64,000 bases of DNA from Achromobacter sp. B7 (GTDB lineage Bacteria; Pseudomonadota; Gammaproteobacteria; Burkholderiales; Burkholderiaceae_B), in NCBI RefSeq assembly GCF_003600685.1, contig NZ_CP032084.1:2852001-2916000 (forward strand), written 5' to 3'. Numbering within the stretch: position 1 is the stretch's first letter; every line of letters starts with the position of its first letter. The notes beneath the pieces were generated by a model. It saw nothing but the letters and a program-made list of their open reading frames with translations, searched no databases and was not told the DNA's origin. Positions 7,823 through 17,185 of this stretch are shown here, one piece after another. A program made the position numbers and the translations under genes.

Positions 7823-9913
7823 ATGCCGGCCGCGGCCGTGGCTTCCAAGCGACCCGGCGCCGATAAGAACGGCGCCGGCAAACCGATGACGGATACCGAG
7901 CGCAAGCTTCGGAATCTGGGTCTGGTGCTGCCCGAGGACTTCGTGCTGCATCTGCCACTGCGCTACGAAGACGAGACCCGCGTTGTCCCCATCAGCGCCT
8001 TGCGGCCCGGTTATGCCGGGCAGGTCGAAGGCGAGATCACCAAGTCCGAGGTCCAGTACCGGCCTCGGCGCCAACTTACTGCCACGCTGGCGGACGAGAC
8101 CGGCGAAATCCAATTGCGCTGGCTGAACTTCTACCCCAGCCAGCAAAAGCAGATCAGCGTGGGCAAGCGCCTGCGCGCCCGGGGCGAAGTGCGCAGCAAC
8201 CTGTTCGGGCGCCAGATGGTGCACCCGCGCATGACCAATGCCGACGCGCCTTTGCCCACGGCCCTGACGCCTGTGTATCCCACCACCGAAGGCCTGCCGC
8301 AACTGACGTTGCGCCGCGCCATCGCCCAGGCGCTGGACCGCGCCGACCTGTCCGACACCTTGCCGCCCGAAGCGCTTGAACGCTACGACCTGCCGCCGTT
8401 CGAGCCCGCCATTCGTGCGCTGCACACCCCCGCGCAAGGCGAATCGGAACAGGCGCTGCTGGACCGCGTGCATCCCGCATGGCGCCGCATCAAGTTTGAT
8501 GAATTACTAGCCCAGCAGTTGTCGCTGGCCGCCGCGCGCGCCGCCCGTCGCATCAAGGAAGCGGAATCGCTGCCCGTGCGCAATGAGCCGGGTGGCCTGG
8601 TCGCCAAGCTGTACGCGAATTTGCCGTTCAAATTGACCGCCGCACAAGAACGCGTCGTGCAGGAAATCTCGGCCGACCTGGCCAAGCCCTATCCCATGCA
8701 CCGTTTGCTGCAAGGCGATGTGGGTAGCGGTAAAACCGTGGTCGCCGCCATTGCCGCCGCGCAGGCCATCGCGGGCGGGGCGCAGGTTGCGCTGATGGCC
8801 CCCACAGAAATCCTGGCCGAGCAGCACTTTCACAAGCTGGTGTCGTGGTTGCAGCCGCTGGGCGTGAACGTCGCGTGGCTTAGTGGCAGCTTGACCGCCA
8901 AGGCGCGCCGCGAGGCCGCCGCTGCTGCGGCTGACGGCAGCGTGCAACTGGTCGTCGGCACCCAGGCCATTATTCAAGACCACGTTGAATTTCATCGACT
9001 GGGTCTATCTATTGTTGACGAGCAGCACCGCTTTGGCGTGGGGCAGCGCCTTGCGCTGACCAAGAAGGGCGAAACCGTGCGCGGCCGCATCGTGCCGCAT
9101 CAGCTGAACATGAGCGCCACGCCCATTCCGCGCACGCTGGCCATGACGTTCTTTGCCGACCTTGACGTGTCCGTCATTGACGAACTTCCGCCCGGCCGCA
9201 CGCCTGTGTTGACCAAGCTGGTGTCGGACGCGCGGCGCGAAGAAGTCATCGCCCACGTCGCCCAGGCGGCTCGCGGCGGCCAACAAGTGTATTGGGTATG
9301 TCCGTTGGTCGAAGAAAGCGAAGCGCTGGAATTGCAAACGGCGGTGGACACCTACGAAGGCATGCGGGTCGACCTTCCCGATTTGCGCATCGGCCTGGTT
9401 CACGGCCGCTTGCCGCAAGCGGAAAAGGCCGCCGTCATGCAGGCATTTCGCGAAGGCGAAGTGGACCTGCTTGTCGCCACCACCGTCATCGAAGTGGGTG
9501 TGGACGTGCCCAACGCCTCGCTGATGGTCATTGAACACGCCGAACGATTCGGGCTGGCGCAGTTGCACCAGCTGCGCGGGCGGGTAGGGCGCGGTACCGC
9601 TGAATCGGTTTGTGTGCTGCTGTACCAGACCCCGTTGTCCCAGGTTGCGCGCGAACGCCTGCGTGCCATGTTTGAAACGTCGGACGGCTTCGAGATTGCC
9701 CGGCGCGACCTGGAACAGCGCGGCCCTGGCGAGTTCCTGGGTACGCGCCAATCGGGCATGGCGCTGCTGCGCTTTGCCGACCTGGAAACCGATGCCTCTA
9801 TCGCGGAAGACGCGCGCGATGCCGCGGTGTGGTTGCGCGCCGAACATCCCGCCGCCGTCCAGGCGCACCTGGCCCGCTGGATGCGCGGCCGCGAAGACTT
9901 CCTGCGGACCTGA
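7823..9913 (+). CDS. recG: ATP-dependent DNA helicase RecG
   Basis: A 696-residue helicase that reverses stalled replication forks and branch-migrates Holliday junctions. The N-terminal wedge/OB region is followed by the SF2 motor: Walker A GDVGSGKT at residues 298-305, motif II DEQH at 399-402, the SATPIPRTLAM segment just after, and motif VI QLRGRVGRG in the second motor domain. The frame starts with TTG directly before this ATG; ATG at 7823 is the natural choice. Length and motif order match the family. It is followed by oxyR 82 bp downstream, a linkage known in several beta- and gammaproteobacteria. Confidence 0.97.
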   Translation: MPAAAVASKRPGADKNGAGKPMTDTERKLRNLGLVLPEDFVLHLPLRYEDETRVVPISALRPGYAGQVEGEITKSEVQYRPRRQLTATLADETGEIQLRWLNFYPSQQKQISVGKRLRARGEVRSNLFGRQMVHPRMTNADAPLPTALTPVYPTTEGLPQLTLRRAIAQALDRADLSDTLPPEALERYDLPPFEPAIRALHTPAQGESEQALLDRVHPAWRRIKFDELLAQQLSLAAARAARRIKEAESLPVRNEPGGLVAKLYANLPFKLTAAQERVVQEISADLAKPYPMHRLLQGDVGSGKTVVAAIAAAQAIAGGAQVALMAPTEILAEQHFHKLVSWLQPLGVNVAWLSGSLTAKARREAAAAAADGSVQLVVGTQAIIQDHVEFHRLGLSIVDEQHRFGVGQRLALTKKGETVRGRIVPHQLNMSATPIPRTLAMTFFADLDVSVIDELPPGRTPVLTKLVSDARREEVIAHVAQAARGGQQVYWVCPLVEESEALELQTAVDTYEGMRVDLPDLRIGLVHGRLPQAEKAAVMQAFREGEVDLLVATTVIEVGVDVPNASLMVIEHAERFGLAQLHQLRGRVGRGTAESVCVLLYQTPLSQVARERLRAMFETSDGFEIARRDLEQRGPGEFLGTRQSGMALLRFADLETDASIAEDARDAAVWLRAEHPAAVQAHLARWMRGREDFLRT

Positions 9914-9995
9914 TGCGATGCGGCCCGTCCTACACCTGACTCATTCAAGCGCCGGCCCCAAGGCCCGCGCGTAACTTCCGGGGGCGCAGTCCACC

Positions 9996-10946
9996 ATGAC
10001 TCTCACCGAACTCAAGTACATCGTCGCCGTCGCGCGTGAACGCCATTTCGGGCGGGCGGCCGAAGCCTGTTTCGTCAGCCAGCCCACGCTGTCGGTCGCG
10101 ATACGCAAGCTGGAAGACGAGCTGGGCGTGACGCTGTTCGAGCGCGGTGGCGCCGAGGTCGGTGTTACCCCCATCGGCCAACGCATCGTCGCGCAAGCCC
10201 AGAAGGTGCTGGAAGAAAGCGCCAGCATCAAAGAGATCGCGCGGCAAGGCCACGACCCGCTGGCCGGGCCGTTGCGCGTCGGCGTGATTCATACCATCGG
10301 CCCGTACTTGCTGCCCAAGCTCGTCCCCGTGCAAATCGGCCGCACGCCGCAGATGCCATTGCTGCTGCAAGAGAACTTCACCGTGCGTCTGGTGGAACTG
10401 CTGCGCCAGGGCGAAATCGACTGCGCCATCATGGCGCTGCCGCTGCCCGAGGCGGGCTTGGTGATGCAGCCGTTGTACGACGAACCCTTCATCGTCGCGG
10501 TACCCAATGACCACGAACTGGCGCAAAGAAAATCCATCGATGCGCAGGACCTGAAGCAGCAGACGATGTTGCTGCTGGGCAGCGGTCACTGCTTTCGTGA
10601 CCAGGTGCTGGAGGTCTGTCCCGAACTGTCGCGGTTCTCGGCGGCCAGCGATGGCATCCAGCGCACCTTCGAGGGCTCATCGCTGGAGACGATCCGCCAC
10701 ATGGTGGCCGCAGGCATCGGCGTGACCGTGTTGCCGATCACCGCCGTCCCCGAGCATCCGCCCAGCAACAGCCTGCTGCGCTATCTTCCGTTCGACGGCC
10801 ACGTGCCCGAGCGCCGCGTCGTCCTGGCGTGGCGCCGCAGCTTCCCACGCCTGGCCGCCATCGAAGCCTTGGCGCAAGCGGTGTACGAGTGCGAGTTGCC
10901 GGGCGTGAAGATGCTGTCTGACGAGGCGGCGGCGGTGCAGGACTGA
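9996..10946 (+). CDS. oxyR: Hydrogen-peroxide sensing LysR regulator OxyR
   Basis: A 316-residue LysR-type activator of the peroxide response. The N-terminal helix-turn-helix contains AAEACFVSQPTLSVAIRKLE. Both redox cysteines fall at positions 199 (GSGHCFRD) and 208 (LEVC), the same numbering as E. coli OxyR, so a peroxide-formed disulfide switch is expected. The start is the ATG at 9996. The classic OxyR target dps is the next gene downstream on the same strand. Confidence 0.96.
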   Translation: MTLTELKYIVAVARERHFGRAAEACFVSQPTLSVAIRKLEDELGVTLFERGGAEVGVTPIGQRIVAQAQKVLEESASIKEIARQGHDPLAGPLRVGVIHTIGPYLLPKLVPVQIGRTPQMPLLLQENFTVRLVELLRQGEIDCAIMALPLPEAGLVMQPLYDEPFIVAVPNDHELAQRKSIDAQDLKQQTMLLLGSGHCFRDQVLEVCPELSRFSAASDGIQRTFEGSSLETIRHMVAAGIGVTVLPITAVPEHPPSNSLLRYLPFDGHVPERRVVLAWRRSFPRLAAIEALAQAVYECELPGVKMLSDEAAAVQD

Positions 10947-10975
10947 TCTTTTGCCTGGCGCCGTGCCCGCGTCGC

Positions 10976-11023
10976 CGCCTTACCGCCTTACCGCCGTAGC
11001 GCCGTAGCGCCGTAGCGCCGTCC
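10976..11023 (+). repeat. Six tandem 8-bp repeats between oxyR and dps
   Basis: Six contiguous octamers: cgccttac twice, cgccgtag three times, then cgccgtcc. They start 30 bases after the oxyR stop and end 133 bases before dps. The unit is not a multiple of three and is not coding. Copy-number change by slippage is plausible and would alter spacing upstream of the dps promoter. Confidence 0.85.
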
Positions 11024-11156
11024 GCGGCCCCTTGCGGCACATTTGCGCAGGGTCAAAGCGGCGGCCCGCAAGCCCTTGTTTTATGCGGATTCCCCGCCAT
11101 TTCATCATCTTTGCAGTGGTATCCTTCTTTCGTACTTTTCCCAATAGGAGCTAGCA

Positions 11157-11657
11157 ATGGCCAAGTCCCCCAAGAAGACCCCGAGCGTTCCGCGCATCAA
11201 CATCGGCATTTCGGACAAGGACCGCGCGGCCGTCGCCGGCGAATTGTCCAAGCTGCTGGCCGACTCGTACACGCTGTACCTGATGACGCACAACTTCCAC
11301 TGGAACGTCACGGGGCCCATGTTCAACACCCTGCACCAGATGTTCATGACGCAGTACACGGAAGAGTGGACCGCGCTGGACAGCATCGCGGAACGCATCC
11401 GCGCCCTGGGCCACTACGCGCCGGGCACGTACCGCGAATATTCCAAGCTGTCGTCGATTGCCGAACCTGAATCGGTGCCGGAAGCGCTGGAAATGGTCCG
11501 CCTTTTGGTTAGCGGCAATGAGTCGGTCGCCAAGACGGCACGTTCGGCTTTTGAGAAGGCCGATGCGGCTAACGACCAGCCCACGGCTGATCTGCTGACG
11601 CAGCGTCTGGATGTGCATGAAAAGAATGCATGGATGCTGCGGAGCTTGCTGCAGTAA
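11157..11657 (+). CDS. dps: Dps family DNA-protecting ferritin-like protein
   Basis: A 166-residue member that should form a dodecamer, bind DNA and oxidise iron with peroxide. The intersubunit ferroxidase ligands are in place: H48, H60, D75 and E79, with the family spacing (12, 15, 4). The basic N-terminal tail MAKSPKKTP could contact DNA. A good ribosome site (aggag at 11146-11150) precedes the ATG. It lies 210 bp downstream of oxyR on the same strand, so OxyR control is likely by family precedent; I could not identify an OxyR site by eye. Confidence 0.94.
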   Translation: MAKSPKKTPSVPRINIGISDKDRAAVAGELSKLLADSYTLYLMTHNFHWNVTGPMFNTLHQMFMTQYTEEWTALDSIAERIRALGHYAPGTYREYSKLSSIAEPESVPEALEMVRLLVSGNESVAKTARSAFEKADAANDQPTADLLTQRLDVHEKNAWMLRSLLQ

Positions 11658-11740
11658 GCTCCACATCGGATCTCTTGGGGATTTGATCGGACGGACATAG
11701 CCGTCCAGCAAGTCTGACAAAAGCCGAATCGGGACCACAA

Positions 11741-11762
11741 ACGGCCGCCTACTGGCGGCCGT
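11741..11762 (+). terminator. GC-rich hairpin after dps
   Basis: A 9-bp perfect stem (acggccgcc / ggcggccgt) with a tact loop lies 84 bases after the dps stop, before the convergent hydrolase gene. There is no clear T-run, so termination efficiency is uncertain. Confidence 0.5.
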
Positions 11763-11830
11763 GTTCATTCTGTGCCGTTTTGTTACGTGGCTTTCCCGCG
11801 AACCACCTACGTCTATCTATCAAGGCAAGT

Positions 11831-12427
11831 TCAAAATATCCCACACGCCGGCACCGGCGGGATTCTCTTCGCCGGCGTCGGGATCCTCCAGGACGCCCGG
11901 CGTCTCAGCGCCCCAAAAATCTTCAACCCCTGCGGCCATTCCTCCAGCCCGCTTTCCGCGTTGATATGCCCCGCACCCGAAAGCACCACGACCCGGCTAC
12001 CCCAATCCTCGGCAAACTTGCGCGCGCGTTCCAATCGGCAGTAGGGGTCGTCGTCGCTGGCCACGACCACGCTTTGAAAGGGCAGGGGTTGGCGGGGGAT
12101 AGGTGCGAAGGCGCGCAGGCAGGCGGGGGCGTCGGGGCGTTCGACGTCGGCCGGGGCGACCAGCAGCGCGCCGGCGACTTTGGCGCGCAGGGGGATGGGC
12201 AGGGAGGCGCTGATCAGGCAGCCCAGGCTGTGCGCGACCAGCAGGACGGGGCTGCGCGCGCGGTCGACTTCGGCGGCCAGCGTGGACACCCATTCGGCGG
12301 GCGACGGGTTTTCCCAGTCGCGTTGTTCGATGCGCACGGCATGGGGCAGCGTGGCTGCCCAGCGGGATTGCCAGTGCTCGGGTCCGGAGTTTTTCCATCC
12401 GGGGACGATGATCGGTTGGAGTCTCAT
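11831..12427 (-). CDS. RBBP9/YdeN-family alpha/beta hydrolase
   Basis: A serine hydrolase of about 198 residues beginning MRLQPIIVPGWKNSGPEHWQ at the ATG at 12427. Another in-frame ATG lies three codons upstream, at 12436. The opening GW-S-HW signature is characteristic of the RBBP9/YdeN group. The nucleophile motif AHSLGC is followed by an acidic segment (ASDDDPYC) and the late histidine AGHIN, completing a Ser-Asp-His triad. The natural substrate of this family is not well defined in bacteria. It is convergent with dps and stands alone. Confidence 0.85.
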   Translation of the reverse strand: MRLQPIIVPGWKNSGPEHWQSRWAATLPHAVRIEQRDWENPSPAEWVSTLAAEVDRARSPVLLVAHSLGCLISASLPIPLRAKVAGALLVAPADVERPDAPACLRAFAPIPRQPLPFQSVVVASDDDPYCRLERARKFAEDWGSRVVVLSGAGHINAESGLEEWPQGLKIFGALRRRASWRIPTPAKRIPPVPACGIF

Positions 12428-12798
12428 GGCGGCCATCTTGCCGCGCGGCGCTTGTAACTCAAACGAATAAATCGTCTTTTGCATATACCGCACCGGGTAT
12501 AAGGCCAGGCCAGGCCGGAATGCGGCCTGCCTGTCCGACGTAGCCCTACCGGAAGGCAGCCCTTTCTATCAAACGTTGCCCGGGCTGAAGCAGGCGCCGC
12601 GTATCGAAGAAGGCTTTGCACGATGCGGCACCACCGCGCCCGGACCCCGCCGGAAGTCGGGCCGGATGGGCATAAAACCCGCATTTTTTCGGTGTATGCT
12701 TGCCGTGCAAAAGCACCGTGGCGGGGCGTGAACTTATTGGTATCCGGCGTCCGCCCGCTACGAAAACCAATGATTAAAGCGATTAAAGGAGTCCACTC
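12428..12798. other. Divergent intergenic region between hydrolase and orphan livK
   Basis: 371 bp with no convincing gene. It must hold the promoters of both flanking genes. A small inverted repeat (tatacc at 12484-12489 and ggtata at 12496-12501) lies close to the hydrolase, and the livK ribosome site aaaggagt is at 12785-12792. No riboswitch-like fold was recognised. Confidence 0.5.
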
Positions 12799-13926
12799 AT
12801 GAAGCCAGTATTTCGTCTGACCCCGGTCATCGCGGCGCTGGGAGTCGCCGCTGGCCTGACGTTTGCCGCGGGAGCGCACGCGCAAACCATCAAGATCGGC
12901 GTGGTCGGCCCCACCACGGGCGCCGTTACGCAATATGGCGACATGGTCCGCGAAGGGGTGGATACCGCCATTGAACGCATCAACGCCGCGGGCGGCGTCA
13001 ACGGCAAGAAGCTGGAAGCCGTGGTGATCGACGACGGCTGCGAGCCCAAGCAAGGCCCGGTTGCCGCGAACCGCGTCGTGAACAGCAAGATCGGTTTCGT
13101 GGTGGGCCACGTGTGCTCGGGCGCGACCATCGCTGCCGCTGATATCTATAACAACGAAGGCGTGGTCATGGTGACGCCGTCGGCCACGGCGCCTGCGGTC
13201 ACCGACGGCAAGAACTACGAGTTCATCTTCCGCACCATCGGCCGCGATGACCAGCAAGGTCCCGCCGCCGCCAAGTTCGTGCTGGAAAAGATCAAGCCGA
13301 AGAAGGCCGCCGTGCTGCACGACAAGCAGTCGTATGGCCAGGGCATCGCCACCGCCGTCAAGAACGACCTGGAAAAGGGCGGCGTGCCCGTCGCGATTTT
13401 CGAAGGCGTCAATGCCGGCGACAGCGACTACTCGGCCGTCATCACCAAGCTCAAGGCCCAAGGCGTGGACTTCGTCTACTACGGCGGCTACCACCCCGAA
13501 ATGGGCCTGTTGCTGCGCCAGGCCGCCGAGCAAGGCGTGAAGGCCAAGTGGATGGGTCCGGAAGGCGCGGGCAACCCGGACATCAACGCCATTGCCGGCG
13601 ATGCCGTCGAAGGCATGTTGCTGACCCTGCCGGCCGACTTTACCCAGAACGCCGCCAACGCAGACATCGTCAAGGCGTTTGAAGCCAAGAAGCGCAACGC
13701 GGGTGGCGCGTTCCAGATGACGGCTTACACGGCCACCCAGGTCATTGCCGACGGCATCAAGGGCGCCGGTAGCGACGACCCGACCAAGGTTGCCAAGTAC
13801 CTGCACGCCAATTCCTTCGACACGCCGATCGGCAAGGTGTCGTGGAACAAGCAGGGCGACCTGACGAACTTCCAGTTCGAGGTGTTCACCTGGCACAAGG
13901 ACGGTTCCAAGACCGTCTATAAGTAA
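12799..13926 (+). CDS. Branched-chain amino acid type ABC binding protein (orphan LivK paralogue)
   Basis: A periplasmic binding protein of 375 residues. The signal peptide of about 28 residues ends AGAHA-QTIKIG. The mature protein shows the LivK/LivJ features IKIGVVGPTTGAVTQYGDM and a cysteine pair (DDGCEPKQ and GHVCSGAT) matching the disulfide of this family. A strong ribosome site precedes the ATG. It closely resembles the livK-type protein at 20551-21666, which heads a complete liv operon. This one has no transporter genes beside it and probably shares the LivHMGF complex, giving a different ligand range. Confidence 0.92.
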   Translation: MKPVFRLTPVIAALGVAAGLTFAAGAHAQTIKIGVVGPTTGAVTQYGDMVREGVDTAIERINAAGGVNGKKLEAVVIDDGCEPKQGPVAANRVVNSKIGFVVGHVCSGATIAAADIYNNEGVVMVTPSATAPAVTDGKNYEFIFRTIGRDDQQGPAAAKFVLEKIKPKKAAVLHDKQSYGQGIATAVKNDLEKGGVPVAIFEGVNAGDSDYSAVITKLKAQGVDFVYYGGYHPEMGLLLRQAAEQGVKAKWMGPEGAGNPDINAIAGDAVEGMLLTLPADFTQNAANADIVKAFEAKKRNAGGAFQMTAYTATQVIADGIKGAGSDDPTKVAKYLHANSFDTPIGKVSWNKQGDLTNFQFEVFTWHKDGSKTVYK

Positions 13927-13987
13927 TACCCGGCAAGTAATACCGGGAAGTCATGCGCGGGCGGGCGCAAGCCCGCCGCTGCATAAG

Positions 13988-14030
13988 AAAACGGACCGCA
14001 AGCCATAAAAGGTGTGCGGTCCGTTTTTTT
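13988..14030. terminator. Terminator between orphan livK and ugpC
   Basis: A 10-bp stem (acggaccgca at 13991-14000, tgcggtccgt at 14015-14024) is flanked by A-rich sequence on the left and seven T on the right. It is strong for the plus strand and plausible for the convergent ugp operon. Confidence 0.88.
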
Positions 14031-14093
14031 ATTGCCGGGCAGGCGGGGGAACGCGGCGGCCGAATGGCCGGCCGGGGGCGCGCCCCGATAGGC

Positions 14094-15182
14094 TTACAGC
14101 CCCTGTACGCGGCGACCGGTGTCGGCTTCGAACCAGTGCAGCGGGTGGCGGCCGTCCGGGCCGACGTTGACGCGGTTGCCCACCTTGGCGGACGACTCCG
14201 ACAATTGGCGCGTCGTGCAGCGCACGACCAGCGTGGTCTTGCCGCAGCGGCAGTGCACCAGCTGTTCCGAACCCAGCGTCTCGACCATTTCGACTTCGGC
14301 CGGCACGCCTTGCGTGTTCAGCAGCATGTGCTCCGGACGCATGCCCATGATGATCTTGCGGCCGCGTACTTGCGAGGGCACTTGCAGCGGCGAGATTTCC
14401 AGCGGCGTGCCGTCGGCCGTCTGCACGGTACCGTCGCCTGCCACCTGTACTTCCATCAAGTTCATCGGGGGCGAGCCGATGAAGCCAGCCACGAACGTCG
14501 AGGCGGGCTTTTCGAACACTTCCATCGGCGTGCCGATCTGCTCGGGCACGCCTTGGTACATGACGATCATGCGGTGCGCCAAGGTCATGGCTTCGACCTG
14601 ATCGTGCGTCACGTACAGGCTGGTCGTGCCCAGGCGGCGGTGCAGCTTCATGATTTCAAGGCGCATCGCCACGCGCAGCTTGGCATCCAGGTTCGACAAC
14701 GGTTCGTCAAACAGGAACACCTTGGGTTCACGCACGATGGCGCGGCCCATGGCCACGCGTTGGCGCTGGCCGCCGGACAGCGCGCGCGGGCGGCGGTCCA
14801 GCAGGTGGCCCAGTTCAAGAATCTGCGCGGCGATGTCCACGCGCTTTTTGATCTCGTCCTTGGAGAACTTGCGGATCTTCAAGCCATAGGCCATGTTTTC
14901 AAACACGGTCATGTGCGGGTAGAGCGCGTAGTTCTGGAACACCATCGCGATGTCGCGTTCGGCGGGTTCCAGGTTGTTGACGACCTTGTCGTCGATGACG
15001 ATGTCGCCGCTGGTCACGGTTTCGAGGCCGGCCACCATGCGCATCAGCGTGGATTTGCCGCAGCCGGACGGGCCGACGATGACGATGAATTCGCCGTCTT
15101 TGACATCCATGTCGATGCCATGGATGACCGGCACATTACCGGCATAGGTTTTCTTGACGTTACGGAAGCTGAGAGTAGCCAT
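14094..15182 (-). CDS. ugpC: sn-glycerol-3-phosphate ABC importer ATPase
   Basis: A 362-residue ATPase of the MalK/UgpC group that powers uptake through UgpAE. Walker [10 protein letters not shown] is at 37-45, the signature LSGGQ at 135-139, and Walker B FLFDEP around 156-161. It is followed by the regulatory/TOBE C-terminal domain (GMRPEHM) typical of MalK-like proteins. It is the last gene of ugpBAEC, 49 bp after ugpE. Glycerol-3-phosphate specificity is inferred from gene order and UgpB similarity; another sugar or diester substrate is possible. Confidence 0.93.
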   Translation of the reverse strand: MATLSFRNVKKTYAGNVPVIHGIDMDVKDGEFIVIVGPSGCGKSTLMRMVAGLETVTSGDIVIDDKVVNNLEPAERDIAMVFQNYALYPHMTVFENMAYGLKIRKFSKDEIKKRVDIAAQILELGHLLDRRPRALSGGQRQRVAMGRAIVREPKVFLFDEPLSNLDAKLRVAMRLEIMKLHRRLGTTSLYVTHDQVEAMTLAHRMIVMYQGVPEQIGTPMEVFEKPASTFVAGFIGSPPMNLMEVQVAGDGTVQTADGTPLEISPLQVPSQVRGRKIIMGMRPEHMLLNTQGVPAEVEMVETLGSEQLVHCRCGKTTLVVRCTTRQLSESSAKVGNRVNVGPDGRHPLHWFEADTGRRVQGL

Positions 15183-15231
15183 GTTTATTCGTGTTCGGAG
15201 TCGTGTTCGGGTAGGCGAGGGCGGGCAAGCG

Positions 15232-16083
15232 TCACTTTTCAGTGTCGACCAGACCCTTGACGAACCATTTCTGCATCAGGATGACGACGAGCGCCGGCGG
15301 AATCATGGCCAGCATGGCGGTGGCCATGGTGATGTTCCATTCGGTCACGCTGTCGCCGCCGCTGATCATCCGCTTGATGCCGATGACGACGGGGTACATG
15401 TCTTCCTGCGTGGTGATGAGCAGCGGCCACAAGTATTGGTTCCAGCCGTAGATGAACTGGATCACGAAGAGGGCGGCGATGCTGGTCTTGGACAGCGGCA
15501 GCAGGACGTCGAAGAAGAACCGCACGGGGCCCGCGCCGTCGATGCGCGCGGCTTCGATGAGCTCGTCCGGCACCGTCAGGAAGAACTGGCGGAACAGGAA
15601 AGTGGCGGTGGCCGAGGCGATCAGCGGCAACGTCAGACCGGCGTAGCTATTGAGCAGCCCCAGGTCTGCCACCACTTTGTAGGTGGGCGCGATCCGGACT
15701 TCGACGGGCAGCATCAGCGTGACGAAGATCATCCAGAAAAAGAACATGCGGCCGGGGAAGCGGAAGTACACGACCGCGAAAGCCGACAGCAGCGAGATCG
15801 CGATCTTGCCGATGGAAATCGACAACGCCATGATCAGGCTGACGTACATCATGCGGCCGACGGGCGCGCCCGACGAACCGCCGGACGAGCCGCCGAACAG
15901 CGCCTGCATGTAGTTATCGACAAAGTGCGGGCCGGGAATCAGCGACATCGGCGCTTGCGCCACTTCCTGAGCAGTCTGCGTGGACGCGACGAAAGTGATG
16001 TAAAGCGGAAATGCCACCATCGCCACGCCGCAGAGCAGAATGAAGTGGGCCAGAATATCCAGCCAGGGACGGCGTTCAACCAT
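15232..16083 (-). CDS. ugpE: sn-glycerol-3-phosphate ABC importer permease UgpE
   Basis: A 283-residue inner-membrane permease of the MalG type with six predicted helices. The permease loop near residue 190 reads [20 protein letters not shown], carrying the EAA---G signature that docks on the ATPase. It lies 21 bp downstream of ugpA and 49 bp upstream of ugpC. A Ser/Gly-rich periplasmic stretch ([11 protein letters not shown], near residue 65) is a small peculiarity. Confidence 0.93.
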   Translation of the reverse strand: MVERRPWLDILAHFILLCGVAMVAFPLYITFVASTQTAQEVAQAPMSLIPGPHFVDNYMQALFGGSSGGSSGAPVGRMMYVSLIMALSISIGKIAISLLSAFAVVYFRFPGRMFFFWMIFVTLMLPVEVRIAPTYKVVADLGLLNSYAGLTLPLIASATATFLFRQFFLTVPDELIEAARIDGAGPVRFFFDVLLPLSKTSIAALFVIQFIYGWNQYLWPLLITTQEDMYPVVIGIKRMISGGDSVTEWNITMATAMLAMIPPALVVILMQKWFVKGLVDTEK

Positions 16084-16104
16084 TGTTATTAGCCTCGAAC
16101 AAAA

Positions 16105-16986
16105 TCAATACTGCACTTTGCGGTCGACGTAGCGGAACTGTACGACCGTCAAGGCAACCACAATGAACATCAAGATGACCGACTGGGCAGCGGACGAACC
16201 CAGGTCCAGGCCACGGAAACCGTCGCTGTACACCTTGTAGACCAGGATCGAGGTCGACGTGCCGGGACCGCCTTGCGTCGTGGTGTCCACAACGGCGAAG
16301 GTGTCGAAGAAGGCATAGATGATGTTGACCACCAGCAGGAAGAACGTGGTGGGCGACAGCAGCGGGAACACGATGCTCCAGAAGCGGCGCGCCGGGCTGG
16401 CGCCGTCGATCGCGGCGGCTTCGATGAGCGAGCGCGGAATCGATTGCAGGCCTGCCAGGAAGAACAGGAAGTTGTACGAGATCTGCTTCCAGACGGCGGC
16501 GACAAGCACCAGCATCATGGCCTGGTTGCCGTCCAGGCGCGGGTTCCAGTCCACGCCGGACTTGCGCAGCGCGACAGCCAGAATGCCCACGGAAGGCGAA
16601 AACATGAACAGCCACAGCACGCCGACCACGGCGGGCGCCACGGCGTAAGGCCAGATCAGAAGGGTCTTGTAGAGCCCCGCGCCGCGGATCACGCGGTCGG
16701 CCATGACGGCCAGCAGCAAGGACACGCCCAGACCGACAACGGCCACCAGCACCGAGAACACGGCGGTGACACGGAAGGAATCAAGGTAGGCCTGTTGCGA
16801 GAACAGTTCCATGAAGTTGTCGAGGCCGACGAACTCGGACGACAAACCGAAGGCGTCTTCCAACCGCATGGACTGCCACATGGCTTGTCCGGCGGGCAGG
16901 AAAAAGAAGACCACGGTAATGATCAGCTGCGGCAGAAGCAGCAGATAGGGCAGGGTCTTATGCCCGAATACAACGCGTTTTTCCAT
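16105..16986 (-). CDS. ugpA: sn-glycerol-3-phosphate ABC importer permease UgpA
   Basis: A 293-residue inner-membrane permease of the MalF-like type, six predicted helices. The conserved loop near residue 190 ([20 protein letters not shown]) is the ATPase coupling site. The ATG at 16986 is 199 bp from the ugpB stop, an unusually long gap for this operon that contains two strong hairpins. It pairs with UgpE as the transmembrane heterodimer. Confidence 0.93.
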   Translation of the reverse strand: MEKRVVFGHKTLPYLLLLPQLIITVVFFFLPAGQAMWQSMRLEDAFGLSSEFVGLDNFMELFSQQAYLDSFRVTAVFSVLVAVVGLGVSLLLAVMADRVIRGAGLYKTLLIWPYAVAPAVVGVLWLFMFSPSVGILAVALRKSGVDWNPRLDGNQAMMLVLVAAVWKQISYNFLFFLAGLQSIPRSLIEAAAIDGASPARRFWSIVFPLLSPTTFFLLVVNIIYAFFDTFAVVDTTTQGGPGTSTSILVYKVYSDGFRGLDLGSSAAQSVILMFIVVALTVVQFRYVDRKVQY

Positions 16987-17008
16987 AGGGGGTACCCAAG
17001 GTACAGAA

Positions 17009-17035
17009 AAGCGGCGGTTGGATTAACCGCCGCTT
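17009..17035 (-). terminator. Hairpin upstream of ugpA
   Basis: Perfect 11-bp arms (17009-17019 and 17025-17035) with a 5-base loop. On the minus strand the stem is followed by a short run of four T, so it could act as a partial terminator between ugpB and ugpA. Confidence 0.55.
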
Positions 17036-17060
17036 GAAACCGCTTTCATAAAAATACGAT

Positions 17061-17097
17061 AGGCTTAAAGCCCTAAAAAAACCAGGGCTTTAAGCCT
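17061..17097 (-). terminator. Perfect 14-bp hairpin after ugpB
   Basis: Arms aggcttaaagccct (17061-17074) and agggctttaagcct (17084-17097) enclose a loop that is T-rich on the minus strand. It lies 88 bases after the ugpB stop. Together with the neighbouring hairpin it probably attenuates read-through into the permease genes. Confidence 0.6.
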
Positions 17098-17185
17098 TGC
17101 GCTCGTATCCGGATTGGCCGTTAAGTCATTGTCACGCTTGAGAAATGCGCGAAGGCAATCGACTGACGGAATCCCGGAAAGGGCG

